64,000 nucleotides of DNA from Phaeobacter gallaeciensis DSM 26640 (GTDB lineage Bacteria; Pseudomonadota; Alphaproteobacteria; Rhodobacterales; Rhodobacteraceae), in contig NC_023137.1 of assembly GCF_000511385.1 (NCBI RefSeq), positions 999,001 through 1,063,000 of the forward strand, read 5' to 3'. Below are positions 1-8,773 of this stretch, in pieces; positions within the stretch are counted from its first letter, which is position 1; every line of letters begins with the position of its first letter. The notes beneath the pieces are model-generated. The model was not told the DNA's origin and made no database searches. It saw only the letters and a program-made list of their open reading frames with translations. The translations under genes and the position numbers were made by a program.

Positions 1-28
1 CAAGGGTGGTGAGGGCGGTTCGGATCAT
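1..28 (-). CDS. 5' end of a gene running off the left edge (partial)
   Basis: Only the start codon and eight further codons are present, reading MIRTALTTL on the minus strand. The ATG at 28 is preceded by a good ribosome binding site (GGGAG, 7 nt upstream). The basic-then-hydrophobic start would suit a signal peptide, but nine residues cannot identify a product. It is divergent from the zinc-finger gene at 273; the 244 bp between them should hold both promoters, and I see no clear element there. Confidence 0.5.
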
Positions 29-272
29 CTCATGTCTCCCGTGGTCGATCTTGCCCAACAGATAGCAAGGCGGGCGGGGCCGTTCCAGTGGTTTGCGGCG
101 GGATAAATCGGCGGCATTTTCACGACCGCAATGGCCCCGGCACCTCATCGCCCGCAGCAACCCCATCCCCCATATCCAGCGAGTACCACTTTGGACTGAA
201 ACCGCATAGGTTGAGTCGGGCCGATAGATTTTCGTCAGCACAACCTGTCACCGATCCGGGGAGGACCTCTGA

Positions 273-581
273 ATGAACCACGCCGCTCACAAGGACATAC
301 TGACACATCTGCGCAAGGGCTTGCCGGCCACCGGTGCGCCGCTCACCGCTGAGGCCACTGTGGTGCCGCTGGCGCCCCGGCGTGCCACCCCGGCCGCGGT
401 ACAGCCGTCCGAGGCCGTGCTCAGCCGCAAGTGGCTGGAACTGCGCCGCGATATCGACTGCGCTCTGGCCCGGCTGGATGAAGGGTCATATGGCTACTGT
501 CAGATCTGTGGCGATCGCATCAGCGACAGCCATCTGAACGCGAATCCAACCACGGCATTCTGCGCCTCCTGCGCGGGCTGA
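273..581 (+). CDS. DksA/TraR-family C4 zinc-finger protein
   Basis: This 102-residue protein has a C-terminal four-cysteine zinc finger, with pairs CQIC (C76, C79) and CASC (C97, C100), preceded by an amphipathic stretch near residues 51-72 (KWLELRRDIDCALARLDEG). This is the arrangement of the DksA/TraR family, whose members bind the RNA polymerase secondary channel. It is shorter than E. coli DksA (about 151 residues), so it resembles the small TraR-like members. The first 50 residues are Ala/Pro-rich and probably disordered. A role in transcription control is inferred from the family; no target can be seen. Confidence 0.75.
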   Translation: MNHAAHKDILTHLRKGLPATGAPLTAEATVVPLAPRRATPAAVQPSEAVLSRKWLELRRDIDCALARLDEGSYGYCQICGDRISDSHLNANPTTAFCASCAG

Positions 582-831
582 CAGCGCGCCGTTATTGCGG
601 GACTGGCGCCTCCAACCGGTGCCCGCAACACCACCCCCGACGCCGACGCTCCCCGGCAGACCCAATCCTCTGCAAGCCCAACCCCTGTGGAGCCGCAGCA
701 AATCTCCGTGCTGCATCCCAACTCGCCCGCGCCTCCACGCGGGCGCTTTTCTTTTTGACTGTTTTCATTGCCCGCGCGCTCCCCTACAGCAGGGCCATCC
801 TGTTCTGACCTGCCCCGATGGAGCTTTGCCG

Positions 832-1347
832 ATGTCCTGCGCCCTATGTGCCGCCGAAACCCCGCTTGTGTCTCATGAGGTGACCGGCGCCCCTGATGGC
901 CACTCCCCGGAGGTTGCGATCTGCGAGATCTGCGCCGAACAGGTGACTGGTGATCTGGATCCCAATCACATGCGCTGCCTGTCCTCGGCGATGTGGTCCG
1001 AAACCCCGGCGGTTCAGGTGCTGGCAGCCCGGTTGCTGGCACGGCTGGCGGATCATGACTGGGCGCGCGACCTGGCCGACCAGCTCTGGCTGGAGGATGA
1101 GATCCGCGCCTGGGTTGAGGCCGCACCGGCAACCAGCGCGCATCGCGACAGCAATGGCGCGCCGCTGGCGCAGGGCGATTCCGTGGTGCTGATCAAGGAT
1201 CTGCCGGTCAAGGGCGCAGGCTTCACTGCCAAGCGCGGTACGGCTGTCCGCAACATCTCCCTCGTCGCCGACAATCCCGAACATATCGAAGGTCGGGTTG
1301 ATGGGCAGCGCATCGTTATGCTCACCAAATTTGTGAAAAAGAAATAG
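832..1347 (+). CDS. PhnA/YjdM-type zinc-ribbon protein
   Basis: The 171-residue product begins with a zinc ribbon (C3, C6, C31, C34) and ends with the small beta-rich PhnA domain (GDSVVLIKDLPVKGAG near residue 118, ending MLTKFVKKK). This is the layout of PhnA/YjdM proteins, historically named after the phosphonate operon but of unsettled function. I start at 832 (MSCALC) because the zinc ribbon begins there; the frame is open further upstream without homologous-looking residues. No phosphonate genes lie nearby, so a role in phosphonate use should not be assumed. Confidence 0.75.
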   Translation: MSCALCAAETPLVSHEVTGAPDGHSPEVAICEICAEQVTGDLDPNHMRCLSSAMWSETPAVQVLAARLLARLADHDWARDLADQLWLEDEIRAWVEAAPATSAHRDSNGAPLAQGDSVVLIKDLPVKGAGFTAKRGTAVRNISLVADNPEHIEGRVDGQRIVMLTKFVKKK

Positions 1348-1452
1348 GCGACCCAGTCGCCACAGGGCCGCAGAAATGCGCACCCGCCCGTTGCCGCCCT
1401 GTCTCGGATGTGGCACAACCGGATCAACAGACTGAACAGATGAGTTTAGCAT

Positions 1453-2106
1453 ATGACTGACTTTGCCGAACGTCGCCGCATGATGGTCGACACGCAGATC
1501 CGCCCGTCGGATGTCACCAAATTCCCGATCATCGAAGCCATGCTGGCAGTGCCGCGCGAGGCCTTTGTTGCCGATGCGCAGCGTGAAGCAGCTTATGCCG
1601 ACGGCAATCTGGATCTCGGCCCCGGCCGTGTGCTGCTTGAGCCGCGCACTCTGGCCAAAATTCTTGATGCGATGGATGTGCAGCCGGATGAGTTGGTGCT
1701 CGATGTGGCTTGTGGTCTGGGCTATTCCACCGCAGTGATCGCCCGCGTCGCCCAGATGGTGATCGGCGTGGAGGCGGATGAGTCCATGGCCTCTGAGGCG
1801 CAGGATCAGCTGTCGGCAGTTGGCGCCGACAATGCCATTGTTCACACGGGCGCGCTGGATGCCGGTGCAGCGGAACATGGCCCCTATGATGTGATCATCA
1901 TTGAGGGTGGCGTAGAAACCGTGCCGGAGGCGCTGCTCGACCAGCTTAAGGATGGTGGTCGCGTGGCCGCGATCTTCATGTCTGGCGCATTGGGGGAGGT
2001 CAAAGTCGGCTATAAGAGCGTTGGCCAGATCTCCTGGCGACTGGCGTTCAATGCTGGTGCGCCGGTACTGCCCGGTTTTGAGGCGGCAAAAGAATTCGCT
2101 CTCTGA
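1453..2106 (+). CDS. pcm: Protein-L-isoaspartate O-methyltransferase family protein
   Basis: The 217-residue product has the SAM-binding motif I (LDVACGLGYSTAVIA) near residue 79, followed by an acidic loop (GVEADESM), as in Pcm enzymes that methylate isoaspartyl residues for protein repair. The N-terminal RRRMMVDTQIRPSDVTK is typical of the alphaproteobacterial branch. The order pcm, tolC, popZ-like (to 5202) is, as I recall, a conserved alphaproteobacterial block. Whether this branch is a true isoaspartate methyltransferase is less certain than its fold. Confidence 0.85.
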   Translation: MTDFAERRRMMVDTQIRPSDVTKFPIIEAMLAVPREAFVADAQREAAYADGNLDLGPGRVLLEPRTLAKILDAMDVQPDELVLDVACGLGYSTAVIARVAQMVIGVEADESMASEAQDQLSAVGADNAIVHTGALDAGAAEHGPYDVIIIEGGVETVPEALLDQLKDGGRVAAIFMSGALGEVKVGYKSVGQISWRLAFNAGAPVLPGFEAAKEFAL

Positions 2107-2126
2107 TCCGCAGGGAGTTTACAGTC

Positions 2127-2159
2127 GATCCGCGCTGATGATCCCTATTGGGGCGGATC
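2127..2159 (+). repeat. Inverted repeat between pcm and tolC
   Basis: GATCCGC at 2127-2133 is mirrored by GCGGATC at 2153-2159, giving a 7-bp stem with a 19-nt loop. There is no T-tract, so it is not an obvious intrinsic terminator. Further GATCCGC copies lie nearby (2173-2179). It may stabilise or process the pcm-tolC transcript. Confidence 0.35.
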
Positions 2160-2245
2160 GCAACATACAGGCGTCTGACGATCCGCAGCGCCAGAGAGCA
2201 GAACGGCACTGCCGCGTCGGTAGGCCGGACCACATGAGGCTAAAG

Positions 2246-3664
2246 ATGCGCAATAAACTGACGGCAAACCTGTTCAAGGCCTTCGTCTTCGCCGGAAGCG
2301 CAGCACTGCTGCTGGGCGCGCCGAAACAGGCCGCCGCCGATAATCTCTCCGATGCGATGATCGGCGCTTATAACACCAGCGGCCTTCTGGAACAGAACCG
2401 CGCTCTGCTGCGCGCGCAGGACGAAAATGTTGCGGTGGCCGTTGCCCGTTTGCGTCCGGTTGTGGACTGGGTGGCGCAGGCCGAACGTCGTTACGTTCGC
2501 ACTGGGTTTGGCAACTTCGCCGTCTCCAATCACGATTCGTCGATTTCAACAGGACTGGATCTCTCCTGGTTGCTGTTCGACAACGGCGTATCCCGCCTGA
2601 ACCAGATGGCGGCACAGGAAACCGTTCTGGCCACGCGGCAGGCATTGATTGATATTGAACAGCAGGTGTTGTTTGCGGCGGTACAGGCCTATGTCAATGT
2701 GCTGCTGCAGCAGGATACGGTGTCTTTGCGCCGCAACAACCTGCGCCTCCTGCGCGAGGAACTGCGGGCGGCCAATGACCGGTTCGAAGTCGGTGAGGTC
2801 ACCCGGACCGATGTCGCCCTCGCAGAGAGCCGGGTCGCGGGCGCGCAGGCCAGCCTGATCGAAAGCCAGGGCGACCTGCTCAATGCAAAAGCAACCTATG
2901 TGCAGGCCGTCGGCCGTGAGCCGGGAACAATTGCGGGCCAGCCGCCACTGCCTCAGCGGGTCGCCTCTTTGCAGTCTGCGGAAGCCATTGCGATGCGCAA
3001 TCATCCTAGCCTGCTGACACAGCAACATTCGGTCAAAGCCGCCGATTTGAGCGCTCAGAGCGCCAGCCGTGGCCTCGGCCCGACGGTGAACTTCCGCGCC
3101 AGCGTGGCTCACGGCGAAAATCCCAGCGGTTCGGGCACAAGTGACACGTCAAGCGCAAGCGTTGTGCTCAGCCAGCGTCTCTATGCAGGCGGGGCGGTGG
3201 CCTCCGCTCGGCGCGCCAGCATCGCCCGTCTTCAGGCGGAACGCGGTGCGTTGATCACCACTCAGCGGAGTGTCGTTCAAGATGTCTCCGAGGCGTTTGT
3301 GGTGCTGGAAGCTGCGCGTGCCAGCCTTGTCTCCTCCAACGAACAGGTCCGCGCCGCGCGCGTTGCCTTTGACGGTATCCGCGAGGAGGCCACCCTGGGT
3401 GCCCGCACCACGCTGGATGTACTGGAGGCAGAGCAGGAGCTGTTGAACGCCCAGACCGCGCGTGTTCAGTCGCGCGCAAATCAGGCTCTCGCGGCCTATG
3501 CGCTGTTGCAGGCGCAGGGGCTGCTGACGGCGGAACACCTTGGTCTGGCTGTCGAAATCTACGATCCGACGCTTTACTATAATCTGGTGAAGGATGCCCC
3601 GGCCCATGTCAGCCAGCGCAGCAAGGATCTGGACCGGGTGATGCGCGCCTTGGGCAAGAACTGA
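2246..3664 (+). CDS. tolC: TolC-family outer membrane efflux/secretion protein
   Basis: The 472-residue protein has a signal peptide (basic start, hydrophobic core, Ala-rich cleavage region near residue 31) followed by two tandem outer-membrane-efflux halves. Heptad-rich helices in each half form the periplasmic tunnel, and SQRLYAGG starts the second beta-strand pair. It would be the outer-membrane channel for type I secretion or RND/ABC efflux. I chose 2246 rather than the in-frame ATG at 2234 because GAGG lies 6 nt upstream of it. It sits between pcm and the popZ-like gene with no pump gene beside it, as expected for a general TolC. Confidence 0.9.
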   Translation: MRNKLTANLFKAFVFAGSAALLLGAPKQAAADNLSDAMIGAYNTSGLLEQNRALLRAQDENVAVAVARLRPVVDWVAQAERRYVRTGFGNFAVSNHDSSISTGLDLSWLLFDNGVSRLNQMAAQETVLATRQALIDIEQQVLFAAVQAYVNVLLQQDTVSLRRNNLRLLREELRAANDRFEVGEVTRTDVALAESRVAGAQASLIESQGDLLNAKATYVQAVGREPGTIAGQPPLPQRVASLQSAEAIAMRNHPSLLTQQHSVKAADLSAQSASRGLGPTVNFRASVAHGENPSGSGTSDTSSASVVLSQRLYAGGAVASARRASIARLQAERGALITTQRSVVQDVSEAFVVLEAARASLVSSNEQVRAARVAFDGIREEATLGARTTLDVLEAEQELLNAQTARVQSRANQALAAYALLQAQGLLTAEHLGLAVEIYDPTLYYNLVKDAPAHVSQRSKDLDRVMRALGKN

Positions 3665-3732
3665 GGCTCGATCAGGTATCAATTGGAGGTCCGTTGGGGC
3701 GGGCCTCCCTAAAAACCATCTGATTCACACGG

Positions 3733-3761
3733 TTGTCTGGACCGGGACAGGTCGCTACACT
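3733..3761 (+). promoter_or_regulatory. Putative sigma70 promoter of the popZ-like gene
   Basis: TTGTCT (3733-3738) and TACACT (3756-3761) are separated by 17 bp, close to the sigma70 consensus. They lie about 30 bp upstream of the start codon at 3793, so the leader would be short. Seen by eye only. Confidence 0.5.
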
Positions 3762-3792
3762 CAATCGCAAGAGGCGAGAGTGATAAGCAAAA

Positions 3793-5202
3793 ATGTCCGA
3801 ACCGGTTACCCAAGCTGAAATTGAAGACGTCCTGTCATCGATCCGCCGTCTGGTGAGCGAGGACAGCCGCACCGCTGGCACCTCGCTCGGCAAGGGGGCA
3901 GAGGCGGCATTGGCTGCGCAGATCACCAAGCCCGTTCCGGCGCCATCCGGGGGGCAGGGCACTGCCGCGCCCGGATCCGCCAACGGCGTCACTAACGGCA
4001 GCAGCCAGCCGGTCACCCGTCTGGTTCTGACACCTGCGCTGCGGGTGCCGGAAAGTAAGCTGACCCCCGTTGCGCCCGCGCCTGAAAATCCCGCCGTCGC
4101 TGGTACAAGCGCTGTGGTAGGTGCTGCATCTGCTGACAGTGCTCACCGGTCTGAAGAGGCGGCCGATATCGCGCCCGGCCCAGAGGCAGATCCTTCCGGG
4201 AAAGACAGGTTTGAGGCGCTCTTGGCAGCAGACGCTATCGAGTTCTGGACTGAGCCTCAGGACCTTATCGCGCAGGGTATTGCGCTGCATGACAATGATC
4301 CCGGCAATGAGGATCTGGCCTTTTTCAATGGTATTGCCGCCGCCACAGCTGCTGATGAGGCCGCTGATGAAGTGGCGGAGACCCCCCACGCAGCCGCTAC
4401 TGTCCCCGACGCGCCAACATCGCCAGCTGAGGTAACGCTCAACACTGAGGCCCCTTGGACTGATCCCACTGCCACGCTCTACCAGGCCGCCGCCAGCACG
4501 GATCATGATGATAGGGCGCAGGCCGAGGATCCCAATCCGGCCGCGTCCCCGGCAAAACCTGCCTCGCAACTAAACCCGAAGGTCGGCGCGGTGGTGCAGA
4601 AACTGGCAGAGATGGAGGCAGCCAATACCTCCCGTCCGGTCCTCTGGGAACCCGATGGCTCCCGCGACACGCCCTATGCCGGCAGTGATCTGGAAACACT
4701 CGCCTGGGATGAGCAGGACGGCGACACGGATGCACAGGGGCAGACGGAACCCGTCGATGAGACCCCGACGACCGTCGCGGATGTGGTTATCAGATCCGAG
4801 GGGGACGATACACAGGCGGAGACAGCTCAGATAGACGCCGCACCGCAGATCGAACCCTCAGCCCTCCAGCCGGAGCTGCATACGCAGGCTGAGGCGCCCG
4901 CCGTCGATACCGCGGTTGAGGAGAACACAAGCAGCGACATCCCAGCAGCGCCAGCCGCATCGACCACCGATAGCGTTGATCGTGATCTGCTGGAGACTTC
5001 AGTCACCGAAACCGCACTTGAGGCGCTGGACGCTCTTGGTTCCGATGAGAACTTTCTGGATGAGCACGCCCTGCGTGAGCTGGTCTCGGAAATCGTGCGT
5101 GAGGAGCTACAGGGGGCCCTGGGGGAGCGGATCACTCGCAACGTCCGCAAGCTGGTGCGCCGTGAAATCCACCGCGCCCTGTCGGCCCAAAACCTGCTCT
5201 GA
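3793..5202 (+). CDS. PopZ-like (DUF2497-type) polar scaffold candidate
   Basis: The 469-residue acidic protein has three parts. A short N-terminal helix (MSEPVTQAEIEDVLSSIRRL, residues 1-20) resembles the PopZ start. Residues about 30-415 are Pro/Ala/Glu/Thr-rich, low in complexity and probably disordered. The C-terminal 50 residues form helices (ALRELVSEIVREELQGALG, then RNVRKLVRREIHRAL) that fit the PopZ oligomerisation region. PopZ organises the cell pole and anchors the chromosome origin in Caulobacter. The middle is much longer than in Caulobacter PopZ (about 177 residues). Its place directly after pcm and tolC supports the assignment, which remains inference. Confidence 0.6.
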   Translation: MSEPVTQAEIEDVLSSIRRLVSEDSRTAGTSLGKGAEAALAAQITKPVPAPSGGQGTAAPGSANGVTNGSSQPVTRLVLTPALRVPESKLTPVAPAPENPAVAGTSAVVGAASADSAHRSEEAADIAPGPEADPSGKDRFEALLAADAIEFWTEPQDLIAQGIALHDNDPGNEDLAFFNGIAAATAADEAADEVAETPHAAATVPDAPTSPAEVTLNTEAPWTDPTATLYQAAASTDHDDRAQAEDPNPAASPAKPASQLNPKVGAVVQKLAEMEAANTSRPVLWEPDGSRDTPYAGSDLETLAWDEQDGDTDAQGQTEPVDETPTTVADVVIRSEGDDTQAETAQIDAAPQIEPSALQPELHTQAEAPAVDTAVEENTSSDIPAAPAASTTDSVDRDLLETSVTETALEALDALGSDENFLDEHALRELVSEIVREELQGALGERITRNVRKLVRREIHRALSAQNLL

Positions 5203-5230
5203 TACCTTTGCCCGGTGATCTTGGGGCGAT

Positions 5231-5251
5231 TGTCACAGCCCCTCTGTGACA
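5231..5251. repeat. Inverted repeat between convergent genes
   Basis: TGTCACAG (5231-5238) and CTGTGACA (5244-5251) form a perfect 8-bp stem with a 5-nt loop. It lies between the popZ-like gene and the convergent cobQ gene and could end or protect both transcripts, although neither side has a T-tract. Confidence 0.45.
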
Positions 5252-5259
5252 CGCAGGAG

Positions 5260-6720
5260 TTACGCGCCGCGCACCGGCTCTGCCAGGGCCAACAACGCAT
5301 CCAGATCCATACAGTCCTCAAGGTGATCCGCCAGCGCGTCCAGCGTGGCCTCAACCCCGTCGTCATAGCCCGCCACACTCTCATGGCCGAGGCCGGAGAG
5401 AACGGACGCCCGAAACGCATCCGAACTGAACAGCCCGTGCAAATACGAACCGCGCACCCGCCCATCGGGGGAGGCGGCACCCTCTGGACGGCCATCAATT
5501 TCCAGCCAGGCGCGGGAGCAATCCGGTCCATCAGTGCGCCCCATGTGGATCTCATAGCCGCTCACAGGCAAGTTGCCATTGCGGGTCACCGCCTCGGTCA
5601 ATGTCACCCGTTTTTCACCGGCCATGACCGTATGCACATCCAACAGGCCTAGCCCGGTAACCTTGCCTGGACGCCCATCCACGCCGTCCGGGTCGTCGAT
5701 GGTCTGTCCCAGCATCTGATAGCCACCACAGAGGCCCATGACATGGCCACCGCGCCGGTAATGGGCCAGGATATCAATGTCCCATCCCTGTGCCCGCAGA
5801 TAGGTGAGATCGCCAATGGTGGATTTGCTGCCAGGGATCAGCACCAAATCCGCATCACCGGGCAGGGCGCGGCCCGCAGGCACGATTTCCACCGTAACAT
5901 TGGGTTCCGCTGCCAGCGGGTCGAGGTCGTCGAAATTGGCCATGCGCTCCAGCTGCGGTACCACGATCTTGCAGGTGCCGCCGGGGCGGGAGGCGATGTC
6001 CATCATATCCTCAGCCGGAAGTTTCCAGGCATCCCAGAACCACGGGATTACCCCCATCGACGGCCAGCCGGTGCGCGCTGCGATATCATCGCGACCGGCA
6101 TCAAACAGGCTGCGATCCCCGCGAAACCGGTTGACCGCAAAACCCTTGATCCGCGCCAGATCCTGCGGCTCCAGCACCGTATGGGTGCCGACAATCTGCG
6201 CGATCACTCCGCCACGGTGAATGTCACCCACCAGCACCACTGGCACCTCTGCCGCGCAGGCAAACCCCATATTGGCGATATCGTTCTTGCGCAGGTTGGT
6301 TTCTGCCGGGGAGCCGGCGCCTTCGATCAGCACCAGATCCACATCGGTTGCCAGCCGGTGAAAACTCTCCAGCGCCGCCTCCAGCAGACCGGTTTTGTCG
6401 CGCATGAAGGATCCGGCCGCCTGCGTGCCCCGCCGTTTGCCCTGCACAATCACCTGCGCGCCGGTCTCGGTTTCCGGTTTCAAAAGCACCGGGTTCATAT
6501 CGGTGTGGGGGGGGCGCATGGCGGCGCGGGCCTGCAAGGCCTGTGCACGGCCAATCTCGCCCCCCTCAGGGGTGACAGCCGCATTGTTGGACATGTTCTG
6601 CGGCTTGAATGGGGCCACCGACAGGCCCCGGCGCACAAAGGCCCGCGCTAACCCGGCGACAATCATCGACTTGCCGACATTGCTGCCGGTGCCTTGGATC
6701 ATGATCGCCCGTGCTGTCAT
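5260..6720 (-). CDS. cobQ: Cobyric acid synthase
   Basis: The 486-residue enzyme performs the four glutamine-dependent amidations that turn adenosylcobyrinic acid a,c-diamide into adenosylcobyric acid in B12 synthesis. The N-terminal synthetase domain has a P-loop-like GTGSNVGKS (residues 10-18) and [10 protein letters not shown], and the C-terminal glutaminase domain carries the nucleophile motif [12 protein letters not shown]. Length is normal. No other cobalamin gene is in the window, and I found no B12 riboswitch features in the short region upstream, so it seems to be a stand-alone copy here. Confidence 0.95.
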   Translation of the reverse strand: MTARAIMIQGTGSNVGKSMIVAGLARAFVRRGLSVAPFKPQNMSNNAAVTPEGGEIGRAQALQARAAMRPPHTDMNPVLLKPETETGAQVIVQGKRRGTQAAGSFMRDKTGLLEAALESFHRLATDVDLVLIEGAGSPAETNLRKNDIANMGFACAAEVPVVLVGDIHRGGVIAQIVGTHTVLEPQDLARIKGFAVNRFRGDRSLFDAGRDDIAARTGWPSMGVIPWFWDAWKLPAEDMMDIASRPGGTCKIVVPQLERMANFDDLDPLAAEPNVTVEIVPAGRALPGDADLVLIPGSKSTIGDLTYLRAQGWDIDILAHYRRGGHVMGLCGGYQMLGQTIDDPDGVDGRPGKVTGLGLLDVHTVMAGEKRVTLTEAVTRNGNLPVSGYEIHMGRTDGPDCSRAWLEIDGRPEGAASPDGRVRGSYLHGLFSSDAFRASVLSGLGHESVAGYDDGVEATLDALADHLEDCMDLDALLALAEPVRGA

Positions 6721-6848
6721 GGCTTTCTCCCTCTCGCGCGTAATTGGTGGTTCGATCTCTCTGCTCTCTCAGCCATGGCGGATTTTTGACGCGCTGAAAA
6801 GCCCGCAGAGCGGCCTATTCCAAGTTGAAACCGCCACCACAAAAAGAA

Positions 6849-6880
6849 AAAACGCGCCCCCCAGGACGCGCTTTTCATTG
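6849..6880 (-). terminator. Intrinsic terminator of the gene at 6914-7231
   Basis: Read on the minus strand, AAAA-G-CGCG, a G-rich loop and CGCG-TTTTTT form a short stem with a bulged G followed by a run of T. It sits about 35 bp beyond the stop codon of the minus-strand gene. Confidence 0.55.
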
Positions 6881-6913
6881 TCGGTATTCTGTCTGTCAGA
6901 CTGGCAGGTCTGT

Positions 6914-7231
6914 TCAGGCCGCTTCGGCCTGTGCCGCATTGCGGCGTTCGCTCTCTTCGCGCGACAGCGCAACAGAGGTACGGACACCACGGCCGACAAA
7001 TTCCATCAGGCCGCCGACCACGCGTTCGTTGGGGTCGATGCCTGCACAGCTCAGCACTTCGCGCCCATCGCGCGACCGTGCCCACCGAGCAATCTGCTCA
7101 GGGCCGTTACCATATTTCTTGTCATCGGCAATCGCGTCATCAAGTGCCGCCAGCACAACCGCCGCAAACAGCTTGCGTGCCCGGTTGCCTTGCTCGTTAT
7201 TATATGCGGTGCCGTCAACGAAATCTCGCAT
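6914..7231 (-). CDS. Small conserved protein (DUF6280-like)
   Basis: This 105-residue soluble protein (start MRDFVDGTAYNNEQGNRAR, end ERRNAAQAEAA) matches my memory of a family found throughout Rhodobacterales and catalogued as DUF6280, with no known function. It is charged, mainly helical, has one cysteine and no signal or membrane segment. It is divergent from efp with 216 bp between them and has its own terminator, so it is probably transcribed alone. Family naming is from memory and should be checked. Confidence 0.65.
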   Translation of the reverse strand: MRDFVDGTAYNNEQGNRARKLFAAVVLAALDDAIADDKKYGNGPEQIARWARSRDGREVLSCAGIDPNERVVGGLMEFVGRGVRTSVALSREESERRNAAQAEAA

Positions 7232-7376
7232 CGTGCTTCCTTTTTGTTCTTGCTATTGCAATTTCGGCGTAGCGCTCCTTATGGCGGAATTGTGACGATT
7301 CGGATAGCCTCCATACGCATATCTTTTATGCGTAATTTGCATAGCTCTCCGGTCTGTCACACGACATATCGTTGTC

Positions 7377-7404
7377 TTGCCAGCCGACTCCCTGCCAGAT
7401 ATAG
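7377..7404 (+). promoter_or_regulatory. Possible efp promoter
   Basis: TTGCCA (7377-7382) and ATATAG (7399-7404) with a 16-bp spacer lie about 45 bp upstream of the efp start. The match is moderate and was judged by eye. Confidence 0.35.
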
Positions 7405-7447
7405 GGGCGGTTAACAGTTCATCAACCACCCGAGAGGGATTTTTGTC

Positions 7448-8011
7448 ATGCCCAAAATCAACGGTAACGAGATCCGCCCCGGCAATGTTCTCGAGCACAA
7501 TGGCGGTCTGTGGGCCGCTGTCAAAGTCGATCACGTGAAGCCCGGCAAAGGCGGCGCCTTTGCTCAGGTCGAGATGCGCAACCTGCGCAACGGCTCCAAA
7601 CTGAACGAGCGTTTTCGCTCTGCTGACAAGGTAGAGAAGGTGCGTCTGGAGCAGAAAGATCAGCAGTTCCTCTATGAGAGTGACGGCATGTTGGTGTTCA
7701 TGGACACTGAAACCTACGAGCAGATTGAACTGCCGGCAGAACTTCTGGGTGACCGCCGTCCGTTCTTGCAGGATGGCATGACCATCGTTGTTGAATTCCA
7801 CGATGACGAGGCGCTGAACGCCACCGTGCCGCAGAAAGTCACCTGCAAGATCGTCGAGACCGAGCCGGTCGTCAAAGGGCAGACTGCAGCCAACTCTTTC
7901 AAGCCGGCCATCCTTGATAATGGGGTGAAGGTCATGGTGCCTCCCTTCGTCGGGCAGGATGAGCTGATCATCGTCAACACCGAGACCATGGAATATTCTG
8001 AGCGCGCATAA
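7448..8011 (+). CDS. efp: Translation elongation factor P
   Basis: The 187-residue, three-domain factor binds next to the ribosomal P site and relieves stalling at polyproline sequences. The modification-loop motif KPGKGGAF is present with the lysine at position 34, the residue that is beta-lysylated in E. coli. Length and full-span similarity are normal. A strong terminator follows. Whether the epmA/epmB modification genes exist in this organism cannot be seen here. Confidence 0.97.
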   Translation: MPKINGNEIRPGNVLEHNGGLWAAVKVDHVKPGKGGAFAQVEMRNLRNGSKLNERFRSADKVEKVRLEQKDQQFLYESDGMLVFMDTETYEQIELPAELLGDRRPFLQDGMTIVVEFHDDEALNATVPQKVTCKIVETEPVVKGQTAANSFKPAILDNGVKVMVPPFVGQDELIIVNTETMEYSERA

Positions 8012-8041
8012 GTGGTTAGCGCCAACATACCCGCGAAACAG

Positions 8042-8075
8042 AAACCCCCCGCAGCCCGGCTGTGGGGGGTTTTTC
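8042..8075. terminator. Bidirectional terminator between efp and the convergent gene
   Basis: AAACCCCCC (8042-8050) pairs with GGGGGGTTT (8064-8072), a 9-bp stem with a 13-nt loop and a T-tract continuing on the plus strand. The A-run on the other side lets it serve the convergent minus-strand gene as well. Confidence 0.85.
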
Positions 8076-8102
8076 TTACGCCGAAGGTGCTGGCAGCTGC
8101 CC

Positions 8103-8672
8103 TCAGTTGTAGTCGATGTCGAGCTGACGCAGCTCCAGACTGTGGCCGCATTCATCCATCATCTTGCCATAGGCGGCGGTAAATCCGGCCAGAGACGCGT
8201 CCAGAACCATCTCGCCAGCGGCATAGGGCACCACCGTGCGCACCTCCATCCGCTGACCGTTCTGCATCCACAGAATGCTGTTCAGCGCGTCCATCCAGCG
8301 GACCTGCGCGCGCGCCTCAGCGAGGCCTTCGTCGTTGATTTCACCGTTGGCGACACCGTAGAACACCGCTTCCCGATCGATGATGAACCCAATCGCCTGA
8401 CCGTTCTGCACCTGTGTCGGATAGTGACGAGGGGCGCTCTCAAACAGTTCCAGCTGCGGGTAGGTTTCCGGTGGGCCGACATCGCCTTGGGTCACTGACA
8501 TACGCAGAAGCGGCAGCCCATCACCGCCGGTCCAGGCCGTGCAATCGCGCCAGTCATGCTGTTCCGTGATCCGAATTTCAGCGGCGACAGACCAGTCCTG
8601 ATACTCCCAATAATCCGTCGCAAGGGCGGGCAGGGGCAGCAGGCTGAGGGCAAAATAGGGGAGCAGGCGCAT
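8103..8672 (-). CDS. Secreted protein of unknown function
   Basis: The 189-residue product begins with a clear signal peptide (MRLLPYFALSLLPLPALA, cleavage after residue 18) and so is probably periplasmic. Two cysteines (in RDCTAW and MDECGH) could form a disulphide. I recognise no family. I start at 8672 because GAGG lies about 9 nt upstream and the signal peptide begins there; the frame stays open to 8732. It precedes ygfZ on neither strand as an operon: ygfZ lies upstream on the same strand, 101 bp away. Confidence 0.65.
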   Translation of the reverse strand: MRLLPYFALSLLPLPALATDYWEYQDWSVAAEIRITEQHDWRDCTAWTGGDGLPLLRMSVTQGDVGPPETYPQLELFESAPRHYPTQVQNGQAIGFIIDREAVFYGVANGEINDEGLAEARAQVRWMDALNSILWMQNGQRMEVRTVVPYAAGEMVLDASLAGFTAAYGKMMDECGHSLELRQLDIDYN

Positions 8673-8773
8673 CGGCAATTCCTCGAAAAATGACCCCTCA
8701 GACATAGCCGAGCGTTGGATCAACCCTGCCATGACGTCGCGTCACAAGCTGAAGGAGCGGCCACAGAATTGCC

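Noticed and set aside
3677..3715. A terminator after tolC
   Set aside because: GGAGG and GCCTCC can pair, but the stem is weak and followed by CTAAAA, not T. I do not call it.
6721..6780. A B12 riboswitch upstream of cobQ
   Set aside because: The short upstream region shows none of the conserved B12-box sequence or structure, so cobQ does not appear to be riboswitch-controlled here.
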